A stretch of 52,122 bases of DNA from an uncultured Lachnospiraceae bacterium (lineage in GTDB: Bacteria; Bacillota; Clostridia; Lachnospirales; Lachnospiraceae), in contig CAKNHF010000021.1 in NCBI GenBank assembly GCA_930972465.1, positions 1 to 52,122 of the forward strand, written 5' to 3'. Under the pieces are notes generated by a model that had not been told where the DNA came from, did not search any database, and saw nothing but the letters and a program-made list of their open reading frames with translations. A program made the position numbers and the translations under genes. Position 1 is the first letter of the stretch; each line of letters begins with the position of its first letter. Shown here piece after piece: positions 42,442 through 50,662 of the stretch.

Positions 42442-43791
42442 ATGGAGACAGTAAAACAAAACAGGATTTTCGACAATCGAAAGCTGGCTGCGCTGCTGGT
42501 ACCACTGGCGGCAGACCAGCTTTTGAATTCGTTTATGGGGACCGTAGATACGTTGGTGGTGAGCAATCTGGGTTCGGCGGCGATCTCGGCGGTATCCCTT
42601 GTGGATTCGATCAATGTGCTGATCGTTCAGGCATTTTTTGCTCTGGCTTCGGGCGGTACTGTCGTGTGTTCCCATTATCTGGGCTGCGACAGGAAGGATC
42701 ACGCAGGAGAAGCGGCGCGGCAGCTGGTCTTTATCACATTTATCATGTCGGTACTGATCGCTGCGGTCTGCCTGGTGTTTAACGGCCCGATACTGAAGGT
42801 CATCTTTGGAGATGTAGAAGAGGCGGTCATGGAGAACGCAAAGCAGTATTTCTTCTTTTCCGCTGTTTCGTATCCGTTCATCGCGCTTTACGATGACGGT
42901 TCCAGCATCCTGAGAGCACAGGAAAACAGCAGGCTCCCGATGCAGATATCTGTTGCGTCCAATGTGATTAACCTGGCTTTGAATCTTCTGTTTGTATGGG
43001 GATTCCGATTCGGAGTGGCAGGATCCGCGTGTGCCACAATGCTGGCGAGGATTTTTGCCATGGCGGCAGTTATGTACAAGCTCAGAAATCCGCGGCTGGA
43101 TGTGTCCCTGACGCACTATCTTGCGATACGGCCAGACTGGGGAGAAATAAAAAGGATATTGTGGATCGGTATTCCGTCGGGCGTGGAGAACAGCATGTTC
43201 CAGTTTGGAAAGCTTGCGATACAGTCTACGGTATCGCTGATGGGCACAGCGGCGATCGCAGCCCAGGGTATGACAAATATTATTGAGAATCTGAACGGGA
43301 TCCTGGCGCTCGGAATCGGAATCGGACTTATGACAGTGGTAGGAGAGACCCTCGGGGCAGGAAGAAAAGAAGAGGCAGTGTATTATGTAAAGAAACTGTG
43401 TATTGTCTCAGAGATCGTCATAGTGGTCTCCTGCATTGTCATGTATGCGCTGACCTATCCCATCACCTATTTTGGAGGCATGGAACCGGAAAGCGCAAAA
43501 ATGTGTATCTTCATGGTAACATGTATTACGATCGTAAAACCTGTTGTATGGGTCATGGCATTTATCCCTGCGTATGGCTTCCGTGCTGCAGGCGATGTGA
43601 AATTCACAATGACTGTATCTGTCATTTCCATGTGGTTCTGCAGAGTCACGCTTGCGATGATCCTGGCCAGAGTATTCGGCATGGGACCGATAGCGGTGTG
43701 GATCGGCATGTTCACAGACTGGACGATCCGGTGCGTGATCTACACAATCCGGTTCCGCAGCAGGAAATGGCTGAATCATCAGGTCATCTGA
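42442..43791 (+). CDS. MATE family efflux transporter (second)
   Basis: 449 residues, about twelve membrane segments. 'LLVPLAADQLLNSFMGTVDTLVVSNLG' is the typical opening of the MATE subfamily that uses Na+ or H+ to export drugs. It differs strongly from the first MATE at 4932, so it belongs to another subgroup; the substrate is unknown. It lies 93 bases after asnB and its stop is only 5 bases from the convergent aminotransferase stop, with a perfect palindrome ATCTGATCAGAT in between that may end both transcripts. Confidence 0.88.
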   Translation: METVKQNRIFDNRKLAALLVPLAADQLLNSFMGTVDTLVVSNLGSAAISAVSLVDSINVLIVQAFFALASGGTVVCSHYLGCDRKDHAGEAARQLVFITFIMSVLIAAVCLVFNGPILKVIFGDVEEAVMENAKQYFFFSAVSYPFIALYDDGSSILRAQENSRLPMQISVASNVINLALNLLFVWGFRFGVAGSACATMLARIFAMAAVMYKLRNPRLDVSLTHYLAIRPDWGEIKRILWIGIPSGVENSMFQFGKLAIQSTVSLMGTAAIAAQGMTNIIENLNGILALGIGIGLMTVVGETLGAGRKEEAVYYVKKLCIVSEIVIVVSCIVMYALTYPITYFGGMEPESAKMCIFMVTCITIVKPVVWVMAFIPAYGFRAAGDVKFTMTVSVISMWFCRVTLAMILARVFGMGPIAVWIGMFTDWTIRCVIYTIRFRSRKWLNHQVI

Positions 43792-43796
43792 TCAGA

Positions 43797-44897
43797 TCAC
43801 ATTTGCAGCTGATCGGTCAGCGTTTCCAGAAGACGTGTATTATCATCGGGCATCATGATACAGAAACGGACGAATTCTCCATCCAGGCACTGGAAGGAGG
43901 AACAGTCCCGTATCATGAGCCCGTTTTTGATGCAGCTCTCAAAGATATCGGAAGAAGTCAGTCCTCCTTTTATAATATGCAGCAGGATGAAATTGGCATA
44001 TGGACGGAAGACTCTGCAGCCGGTCAGACCGGACAGGGTACGGTACATTCTGTCCCTCTCTCCGAGAATAAGAGAGCGAGTCTGTCCGATATATGCACTG
44101 TCTCTGAACATCTGCTCACCGGCAAAGGCTCCGATGCTGTTTAAGGACCAGGGGATCTGTTTTTCTTTCATTTTCCGGAGAAATTCTTTGTTCCCGGTGA
44201 TCCCGTATCCGAGTCTCATACCGGGAGCGGCGAAAAACTTGGAGACGCCCCGCAGGATCATAAGGTTCCGGAACTCCCGGGTCAGCGGGACTGCGGTAAC
44301 GGCGCTGATATCCGGGGCAAATTCCACGTAGGTCTCATCGATCATGACAAAGATGCCGTGTTTTTCGCAGAAACCGAGAAGCCGCCTCATATCATCCTGC
44401 ATGACGGCAGAGGAGGTCGGATTGTTGGGATTGCAGAGAATAAGAAAATCATATCCGCCCGTGTCAAGCGCGCGGCACAGGTCCTCCACATCAAGCCGGA
44501 AATCGTTCTCTTCCTTCAGATGATAGTACTCCTGGATGCTCCCGGAGAAAGAGAGTTCCCGTGAATATTCGGAGTAGGTGGGTCCCAGGATGAGCGTCCG
44601 CTTCGGTGAGCGCGCCTCGATGAGAAGGGAGATAAGCTCACTGGAACCGTTGCCGGGCAGGATGAAATCAGCGGGGATGCCGCAGTATTCTGAGATTGTC
44701 TGCCTCAATGAGGCATACTCTCTGTCCGGATAGGAAGAGAGCAGGTCCAGGTGGGCGGAGATGGCATCCTTTACATTCTCGGAGAGCCCGAGCGGGTTGA
44801 CGTTTGCCCCGAAGTTTATAATATCTTTTTTGTCCAGATGGTAATATTCACAGATCTTTTCGATATCACTTCCGTGAAAAACAGGTCTTGTATTCAT
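43797..44897 (-). CDS. PLP-dependent aminotransferase, CobD/HisC-like
   Basis: 366 residues, class I/II fold. PVFHGSDIEKI at the start, 'FGANVNPLGLSENV' and 'YPDREYASLRQTISEY' resemble L-threonine-O-3-phosphate decarboxylase CobD and histidinol-phosphate aminotransferase. The PLP lysine is in RGVSKFFAAPGMRLGYG; 'ILCNPNNPTSS' and 'DETYVEF' are further cofactor motifs. No cobalamin or histidine genes lie nearby, so the substrate is open. It starts 12 bases after the degV gene on the same strand and so is probably in the same transcript. Confidence 0.85.
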   Translation of the reverse strand: MNTRPVFHGSDIEKICEYYHLDKKDIINFGANVNPLGLSENVKDAISAHLDLLSSYPDREYASLRQTISEYCGIPADFILPGNGSSELISLLIEARSPKRTLILGPTYSEYSRELSFSGSIQEYYHLKEENDFRLDVEDLCRALDTGGYDFLILCNPNNPTSSAVMQDDMRRLLGFCEKHGIFVMIDETYVEFAPDISAVTAVPLTREFRNLMILRGVSKFFAAPGMRLGYGITGNKEFLRKMKEKQIPWSLNSIGAFAGEQMFRDSAYIGQTRSLILGERDRMYRTLSGLTGCRVFRPYANFILLHIIKGGLTSSDIFESCIKNGLMIRDCSSFQCLDGEFVRFCIMMPDDNTRLLETLTDQLQM

Positions 44898-44909
44898 AGA
44901 CAGTCTCCT

Positions 44910-45779
44910 TTATTTCGTCTCAAACAGGATTCCCAGCGTATTCGGCCCGCAGTGGCACGAGATCGTGCAGCTTGCTTTTGTGATATGGATCTCTTTGAAT
45001 TTCATTGTTTCATCCACGGTCTTCCTTACCAGGTCGATATACTCCTGCGGGATTCCGGAGTGGGTAATGAAGAGCAGATCCGTATTGATGTCGGAATGTT
45101 TTGCAAGCTCGTCCTTTACATATTTCACCAGAACCTTATCCAGGGCTCCGCGGTATTTCTTTCCCACGCCCATGCTTCCGTCGCGGTTGTCTACCTGGAT
45201 ACAGGGCTTCAGTTTCAGCATGTTCGCTCCCAGGGCGGTGACGGCGGAGCAGCGCCCGCCGGCATGCATGAAGGTGAGTGTATCAAGAATGAAGCTGGCG
45301 TGGCACTTCCTTGTCCGGGCTCTGAGAGCGTCCGCGATGGATGCGGCGTCCATTCCCTGTTCGATCATCTTTCCGGCCGCGACGACGAGAAGACCTGTCC
45401 CGGTGGAGAGGTTGCAGCTGTCCACGACATGGACATGCCCCAGCTCCTCTGCCGCAAGGCGGCAGTTCTGATAGGAACTGGACAGGGCGCTGCCCAGATT
45501 GATATGGATTACCTCGTAACCGTCCTCTACCCAGGGGCGGAAGTGATCCAGATATTCCTGGGTGTTTACCGCGGCGGTCTTTGGAAGTGTTTTATGGTCA
45601 TAATATTCCTGATAGACCTGCTCCGGGGTAATGTCTACATTGTCTTTGTAATCCTTTCCGTTCAGTATGATATGGAGAGGATAGTAATGGACGTGGTAAC
45701 GTCCTTTTAAGTCTGCATCGAGATCGCAGGTGCTGTCTGCGCTCAGGATGATCTTCTGATCGGTATGCTGTTCCGGCAT
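44910..45779 (-). CDS. DegV family fatty acid-binding protein
   Basis: 289 residues. 'IILSADSTCDLDADLKGRY', 'YKDNVDITPEQVYQEYYDH' and 'INLGSALSSSYQNCRLAAEEL' are DegV landmarks, and the C-terminal half has the EDD fold ('VVDSCNLSTGTGLLVVAAGKMIEQG'). DegV/FakB proteins bind a long-chain fatty acid and present it to the kinase FakA; no fakA is in this window. It is first in an operon with the aminotransferase and has an extended -10 promoter at 45813-45821. Confidence 0.93.
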   Translation of the reverse strand: MPEQHTDQKIILSADSTCDLDADLKGRYHVHYYPLHIILNGKDYKDNVDITPEQVYQEYYDHKTLPKTAAVNTQEYLDHFRPWVEDGYEVIHINLGSALSSSYQNCRLAAEELGHVHVVDSCNLSTGTGLLVVAAGKMIEQGMDAASIADALRARTRKCHASFILDTLTFMHAGGRCSAVTALGANMLKLKPCIQVDNRDGSMGVGKKYRGALDKVLVKYVKDELAKHSDINTDLLFITHSGIPQEYIDLVRKTVDETMKFKEIHITKASCTISCHCGPNTLGILFETK

Positions 45780-45812
45780 ATTCTTATCCTCCGTTTCGTT
45801 TTTGTATTTACA

Positions 45813-45821
45813 AGTATAACA
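45813..45821 (-). promoter_or_regulatory. Extended -10 promoter of degV
   Basis: On the minus strand TGT-TATACT is an extended -10 element, 34 bases before the start codon, with CGGAGGATA as ribosome-binding site. No good -35 was found. Confidence 0.5.
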
Positions 45822-45999
45822 CAGTTGAAAAGTAAAGTCTGACAGAAAAATATTTTACCCACATTTTACGTGGATTTTTCACGATGCAGATAGAGAAAGA
45901 TGTAGAATTACGAGAAAATAGAAAAAAGATGACTGCAGTTCAGACTGCGGCATGACATGATCTAAGGGAGTGTACTCAGGAAAAAGTGGAGGATCTGCG

Positions 46000-47610
46000 A
46001 TGAAAAAAAGAATCATTTCATTTCTTATATGCTGCTGTACGATGCTGACCGTTTCTGCCTGCGGCGTGATGCCGGAAACAGGGGGCGGCGGGGAAAGCGC
46101 CGACTTTTCCGCCGGGCGGGGCGGGACCGAGATACGTATCCTGTCCGGATCGGAGAATCAGGAACTGGAGGAGATCATCGGAGACTGTGCGGATGAGGCG
46201 GGAGTCCGGGTGGAGATTGACTATAAGGGCTCCGTAGATATCATGAGAACGCTCCAGAAGGGGGCGGAGGAGTATGACGCCGTGTGGCCCGCCAGCAGTA
46301 TCTGGATCTCTATGGGAGATGAGCAGCACCTGGTGAAGCACAGCGAGTCCATTTCCATCACGCCTGTGGTGTTCGGGATCCGACAGAGTCTCGCCCGGGA
46401 ACTTGGATTTACAGGCGGTGACGTCTCGGTAAAAGAGATCCTGGACGCCATAAGCAGTGGGAAAATGACTTTCTGCATGACCAGCGCTACCCAGTCAAAT
46501 TCCGGTGCCAGCGCCTATATCGGATTTTTATACGCGCTTCTGGGAAAACAGGACGGGCTGACAGAAGCGGATCTGCAGGATAAACAGCTCCAGGAGGAGA
46601 TCAGGACACTCCTGGGCGGCGTGGACAGAAGTTCCGGAAGTTCAGACTGGCTCAAAGACATGTTCCTGGAAGGGGATTATGACGCCATGGTGAACTATGA
46701 GTGCCTGATCATAGACGCCAATGAACAGCTTACTGCGGAGGGGAAAGAGCCGCTCCAGGTGGTCTATCCCTATGACGGGCTGTCCATAGCGGATTCGCCG
46801 CTGGGCTATGTGGATCACGGAGACGACGGGAAGGAGGAGGCGTTCCTGACTTTCCAGGAAACGCTCCTCGGCAGTGAGAGCCAGCAGGCGATCGAGGCTA
46901 CCGGAAGACGGATCACGGCGAACGGAGTATCAGAGGAAAACAGAGAGGTGTTCAACCCGGACTGGGGGATCGACACGGAAAGGATCCTGTCACCCATCCA
47001 GATGCCCGGCGCGGATGTCCTGCTGGAAGCACTGAACCTGTATCAGACAAATTTCAAAAAGCCTTCTCTTAACATCTACTGTCTGGACTTCTCGGGAAGC
47101 ATGTCGGGGGAGGGAATCAGCCAGCTCAAGGACGCTATGTCCCAGATCCTGATCCAGGAGAATGCTGAAAAGAACCTGCTCCAGGCTAATGAAGGAGAAG
47201 TGGATATTGCGATCCTGTTTGACGACCGGATCACAGATGTGCTTTATGCAGAGGATGATTCGGATGAAGCGCTCCGGGATCTTTATGACCAGATCGCGGA
47301 ACATGAGCCGGGAGGGGGAACGGATATTTACGGCCCTGCGGCGGAGGCGTACAAGATCGCTTCTCAGTATGACCTGTCTCAGTATACGCCGGCGGTGATC
47401 CTGATGACAGACGGGCAGTCCATGAACAATCAGTATGAGTTCGAAGACGCCGTCAGCGGGTACGGAGCAGATATTCCTGTATTCTCCATCACATTCGGCG
47501 ACGCGGATCCGTCCCAGCTTGAGGAACTGGCGGAGATGACAGGAGGGAGAGTGTTTGACGGGACACAGGACCTGACCGAAGCGTTCCGGAATGTGAAGGG
47601 ATATAACTAA
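46000..47610 (+). CDS. VWA-domain lipoprotein with binding-protein-like N-terminal domain
   Basis: 536 residues. A lipoprotein signal (MKKRIISFLICCCTMLTVSACG) anchors it outside the cell. Residues about 45-345 look like a periplasmic binding protein ('IRILSGSENQELEEII', 'YDAVWPASSIWISMG', 'GKMTFCMTSATQSNSGASAYIG', 'MVNYECLIIDAN'). The C-terminal part is a von Willebrand A domain with an intact metal site: Asp363-x-Ser365-x-Ser367, then Thr in GGGTDIYGPA and Asp in MTDGQSMN. No ABC permease or ATPase is nearby, so it is not a normal transporter. It is first in an operon with an XpaC-like protein, another binding-protein-like protein and TelA. The start at 46000 has GTGGAGG in front. Confidence 0.88.
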   Translation: MKKRIISFLICCCTMLTVSACGVMPETGGGGESADFSAGRGGTEIRILSGSENQELEEIIGDCADEAGVRVEIDYKGSVDIMRTLQKGAEEYDAVWPASSIWISMGDEQHLVKHSESISITPVVFGIRQSLARELGFTGGDVSVKEILDAISSGKMTFCMTSATQSNSGASAYIGFLYALLGKQDGLTEADLQDKQLQEEIRTLLGGVDRSSGSSDWLKDMFLEGDYDAMVNYECLIIDANEQLTAEGKEPLQVVYPYDGLSIADSPLGYVDHGDDGKEEAFLTFQETLLGSESQQAIEATGRRITANGVSEENREVFNPDWGIDTERILSPIQMPGADVLLEALNLYQTNFKKPSLNIYCLDFSGSMSGEGISQLKDAMSQILIQENAEKNLLQANEGEVDIAILFDDRITDVLYAEDDSDEALRDLYDQIAEHEPGGGTDIYGPAAEAYKIASQYDLSQYTPAVILMTDGQSMNNQYEFEDAVSGYGADIPVFSITFGDADPSQLEELAEMTGGRVFDGTQDLTEAFRNVKGYN

Positions 47611-47672
47611 AAGCGTTCCGGAAGAAGACAGATGCAAAAAGGCAGAGATGACAAGGAAAGGACAGAGGAGAT

Positions 47673-48332
47673 ATGAAGCGTGAGAAGGGGAAAGAAACGT
47701 TCAGCATTATCGTGTCGGTGATCCTGGCGCTGGGGCTGTTCCTCTTTCTGCTGGCGGGATTGGGGTGGAACCTGATCCTGTGCATGGTATTAGGCGTGGC
47801 GGCATACGCCGCTTTCAGCCTGCTCCTGCGGCCGGTAAAGAAGATCGGGAAGGTGGATGCGGAATCCCTGGACAACGGGGAATACTTAAGCGACCGGCTT
47901 GCGGAGGCGGCGGGAGATTACAGCCGTATGAGGAAGGCTGTGGAGAAGATCCGGGAGGAACCGCTGAAAACGGAGTGCGGCGGGCTGCTCCGTCTGGCTG
48001 AAAACATCCTGAAATATCTCACGGACAATCCGGAGAAGATTCCCGGGGCGAGGCGGTATATCGACTATTATCAGGAGACGGCGGCAAACGTTCTGGAAAA
48101 CTATGTGGAACTCAAAGAAACAGGGCTTTCCACAAAAGAAACAGAAAAAGTGCTGAAAAATACACGGGAATCGGTTTCCACCCTGACGGCGGCGTTCAAG
48201 ATGCAGTTTGAGAAGCTGATGCAGAATGAACTGATGGATATGGAGGCGGACCTGAACCTGCTGAAGCAGACGCTCCGCTCGGAGGGATACAGGGAACCGG
48301 TGAAAGAAAAAGTACAGGAGTCAGATCAATGA
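47673..48332 (+). CDS. XpaC-like membrane protein
   Basis: 219 residues. Two membrane segments near the N-terminus (about residues 10-50) are followed by a helical cytoplasmic domain rich in Glu and Lys, which resembles the XpaC family ('5-bromo-4-chloroindolyl phosphate hydrolysis' by name, though no phosphatase motif is visible). XpaC and TelA are often neighbours. The gene overlaps the next start by 4 bases (ATGA), so translation is coupled. Confidence 0.75.
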   Translation: MKREKGKETFSIIVSVILALGLFLFLLAGLGWNLILCMVLGVAAYAAFSLLLRPVKKIGKVDAESLDNGEYLSDRLAEAAGDYSRMRKAVEKIREEPLKTECGGLLRLAENILKYLTDNPEKIPGARRYIDYYQETAANVLENYVELKETGLSTKETEKVLKNTRESVSTLTAAFKMQFEKLMQNELMDMEADLNLLKQTLRSEGYREPVKEKVQESDQ

Positions 48333-49390
48333 AGAAGAAAATAGCGGGACTGATGCTTCTGGTCGTGCTGATGGCGGTGATCGGAGGAATCTATTTTGTG
48401 ACAGGGAATGCGCCGCAGATCGTCAATGTGGACGGCTATGTAGGCGGGGAGAAGATCGAGCTTCTTGAAGATGAAGAGATCCGGTCGGTCTTTGAGGAGA
48501 AGTACGGCCTGAACGTGGACTATTCCAGAGCGGGATCACTGGATATGATGACGGCGGACTTGAGCGGGAGAGATTATCTGTTCCCGTCCAGCAGCATCGC
48601 GCTGGAATATTATGAGGATCTCCACGGGAGTCCGGTGCAGAGCGAGATCGTGCTGAATACGCCCATCGTCCTCTATACCCATCAGATCGTGCTGGATGCG
48701 TTTGAGAACCAGGGGCTGATCACCACGGACGGGGATGTTCACTATATCGATATGGCGGGACTTCTGGAACTGATACAGAACGGGACCCAGTGGTCGGATA
48801 TCGGTCTGTCGAAACTGTATGGGAGAGTCTCAGTGGATACCACGGATCCCTCCAGGTCTAATTCCGGAAATATGTTTGCAGCACTGGTGGCAAATGTGCT
48901 CAACGGCGGGCAGACGCTGACAGAAGCGGATCTGGATACCATTCTCCCGGAACTTCAGGACATTTTCGGGAAACTGGGATATATGGAGACTTCCTCCTCA
49001 GATCTGTTCAGCCAGTTCCTGCGCATGGGTGTGGGCGCGGAACCGCTTATCGCGGGGTATGAAAGTCAGCTGATCGAGTATGCGGCCCTGTATCCGGATG
49101 AATATGACCGGATCCGGGATGATGTGGTCATGCTTTATCCTACGCCTACAGTCTGGTCCGCCCATGTGATGATTGCGCTGGACGAGAACGGTCAGATCCT
49201 GCTGAATGCCATGCAGGATGAGGAGATTCAGGATATCGCCTGGAAGAAACACGGATTCCGAACCGGTAACTACGGGGATATCGCGGACAGCGGAACGATC
49301 CCGGCGGACGGTGTCGCCGCTTCTATCACTCAGGTAGCGCAGGTGCCGTCTTATGACGTGATGAAAGTGATCATTGAGCAGTTGGAATGA
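48329..49390 (+). CDS. Membrane-anchored periplasmic binding-like protein
   Basis: 353 residues. A single N-terminal membrane anchor (about residues 5-25, no lipobox Cys) is followed by an extracellular binding-protein-like domain with 'DYLFPSSSIALEYYEDLHG', 'VSVDTTDPSRSNSGNMFAALVANVL' and 'VVMLYPTPTVWSAHVMIAL'. The block 'DPSRSNSGN' resembles the sequence 'TSATQSNSGAS' of the VWA lipoprotein, so the two binding domains are probably related. No transporter partners are nearby, so it is more likely a sensing or structural part of the TelA complex. Confidence 0.8.
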   Translation: MKKKIAGLMLLVVLMAVIGGIYFVTGNAPQIVNVDGYVGGEKIELLEDEEIRSVFEEKYGLNVDYSRAGSLDMMTADLSGRDYLFPSSSIALEYYEDLHGSPVQSEIVLNTPIVLYTHQIVLDAFENQGLITTDGDVHYIDMAGLLELIQNGTQWSDIGLSKLYGRVSVDTTDPSRSNSGNMFAALVANVLNGGQTLTEADLDTILPELQDIFGKLGYMETSSSDLFSQFLRMGVGAEPLIAGYESQLIEYAALYPDEYDRIRDDVVMLYPTPTVWSAHVMIALDENGQILLNAMQDEEIQDIAWKKHGFRTGNYGDIADSGTIPADGVAASITQVAQVPSYDVMKVIIEQLE

Positions 49391-49460
49391 TGTAAAACTG
49401 CAGGATGACTGGTGGACAGGAAATTGACGGGAATGGACGGGGAAAGAAGGAGGACGGTAT

Positions 49461-50579
49461 ATGGAAGAGATCACACTTGCAGATCTGATGGAAAAGAAGC
49501 AGGCAATGAGCTTTGAATCAGCACAGGAGGAAGGAACGGAAGAACTGGAAGGAAAACTGGCACAGCTCACCCCGGAGGAACGGCGGGAAGCGGATTCCAT
49601 CAGGGAGCAGATCGACGTCAGGGATTCCCAGATGCTGATGCAGTACGGTGCCGGGGCGAAGCAGAACATCGCGGATTTCTCCGCAAATATCCTGAACAAT
49701 ATCCGGGCAAAGGATTCCGGGTTCGTAGGGGATCTGATGACGGAACTCGTGACAAATGTGGAAGGACTTGATTTCGAATATCTGGAAAAAGATTCCGGAA
49801 TCTTCGGTATTTTCAAGAAAGCAGAAAACCGGCTGAAGCGCTTTATGGCGCAGTTCGAGCGTCTGGAAGATCAGGTGGACCGGATCGAGGGAAAACTTGA
49901 CGAGGCCAGGATGGAACTGCTCAGGGACATCGGGATGTTTGATACCATGTATGAAAAGAACCTGGAGTATTTCAAGCAGCTCCAGATCTATATCACCGCC
50001 GGGGAAGAAAAGATCGCGGAACTTAGGGAAAAGACTATCCCATCCCTCCGGGCGGAGGCGCAGAAGAGCGGGGATCCCATGAGCGCTCAGCTTGTACGGG
50101 ATTTTGAGGACACGGTGTCGCAGTTTGAGAAGAAAGTGTATGACCTGAAGACCAGCAGGACCATTGCCATCCAGACCGCACCCCAGATCAGGCTGATCCA
50201 GAATAATGACAAGCTGCTGGCGGACAGGATCCAGACTGCGATCCAGGAGACGATCCCGCTCTGGAAAAGCCAGATGGTCATGGCGCTGGGAATGTACCGG
50301 CAGCAGAAGGCGCTGAAGATGCAGCGGGAGATCACGGACACGACCAATTCTCTTCTTCTGAAAAATTCGGAAAAACTGAAACAGAATACCCTTGAGGTGG
50401 CGAAGGAATCGGAACGGGGGATCGTGGATGTGGAGACATTAAAGAAAGCGAATGAAAACCTTATCTCCACGATGAAAGAGGCGGTCCGGATCCAGCAGGA
50501 GGGACATGACCGGAGACAGGCCGCGGAGCAGGAACTGATGAAGATAGAGGAGGAACTGAAGCAGACACTGGCGGGATGA
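49461..50579 (+). CDS. telA: Toxic anion resistance protein TelA
   Basis: 372 residues, all helical with long coiled coils. 'ADSIREQIDVRDSQMLMQYGAGAKQNIADFSANILNNIRAKDSG' and 'RTIAIQTAPQIRLIQNNDKLLADRIQTAI' are the TelA family signatures. TelA proteins were named for tellurite resistance in plasmids, but their biochemical task is unresolved; they occur with XpaC, VWA and TerD-type proteins. It closes the four-gene operon, 70 bases after the binding-like protein. The Wadjet-like gene begins 83 bases further on, on the same strand. Confidence 0.92.
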   Translation: MEEITLADLMEKKQAMSFESAQEEGTEELEGKLAQLTPEERREADSIREQIDVRDSQMLMQYGAGAKQNIADFSANILNNIRAKDSGFVGDLMTELVTNVEGLDFEYLEKDSGIFGIFKKAENRLKRFMAQFERLEDQVDRIEGKLDEARMELLRDIGMFDTMYEKNLEYFKQLQIYITAGEEKIAELREKTIPSLRAEAQKSGDPMSAQLVRDFEDTVSQFEKKVYDLKTSRTIAIQTAPQIRLIQNNDKLLADRIQTAIQETIPLWKSQMVMALGMYRQQKALKMQREITDTTNSLLLKNSEKLKQNTLEVAKESERGIVDVETLKKANENLISTMKEAVRIQQEGHDRRQAAEQELMKIEEELKQTLAG

Positions 50580-50662
50580 GAAAATAGCGGAGGTGCATCT
50601 TGCAATCTTCCGGGCGCTGGTCTATACTACGCTTATGGACTCAGGCTGGAGGAAAGCAGAAG

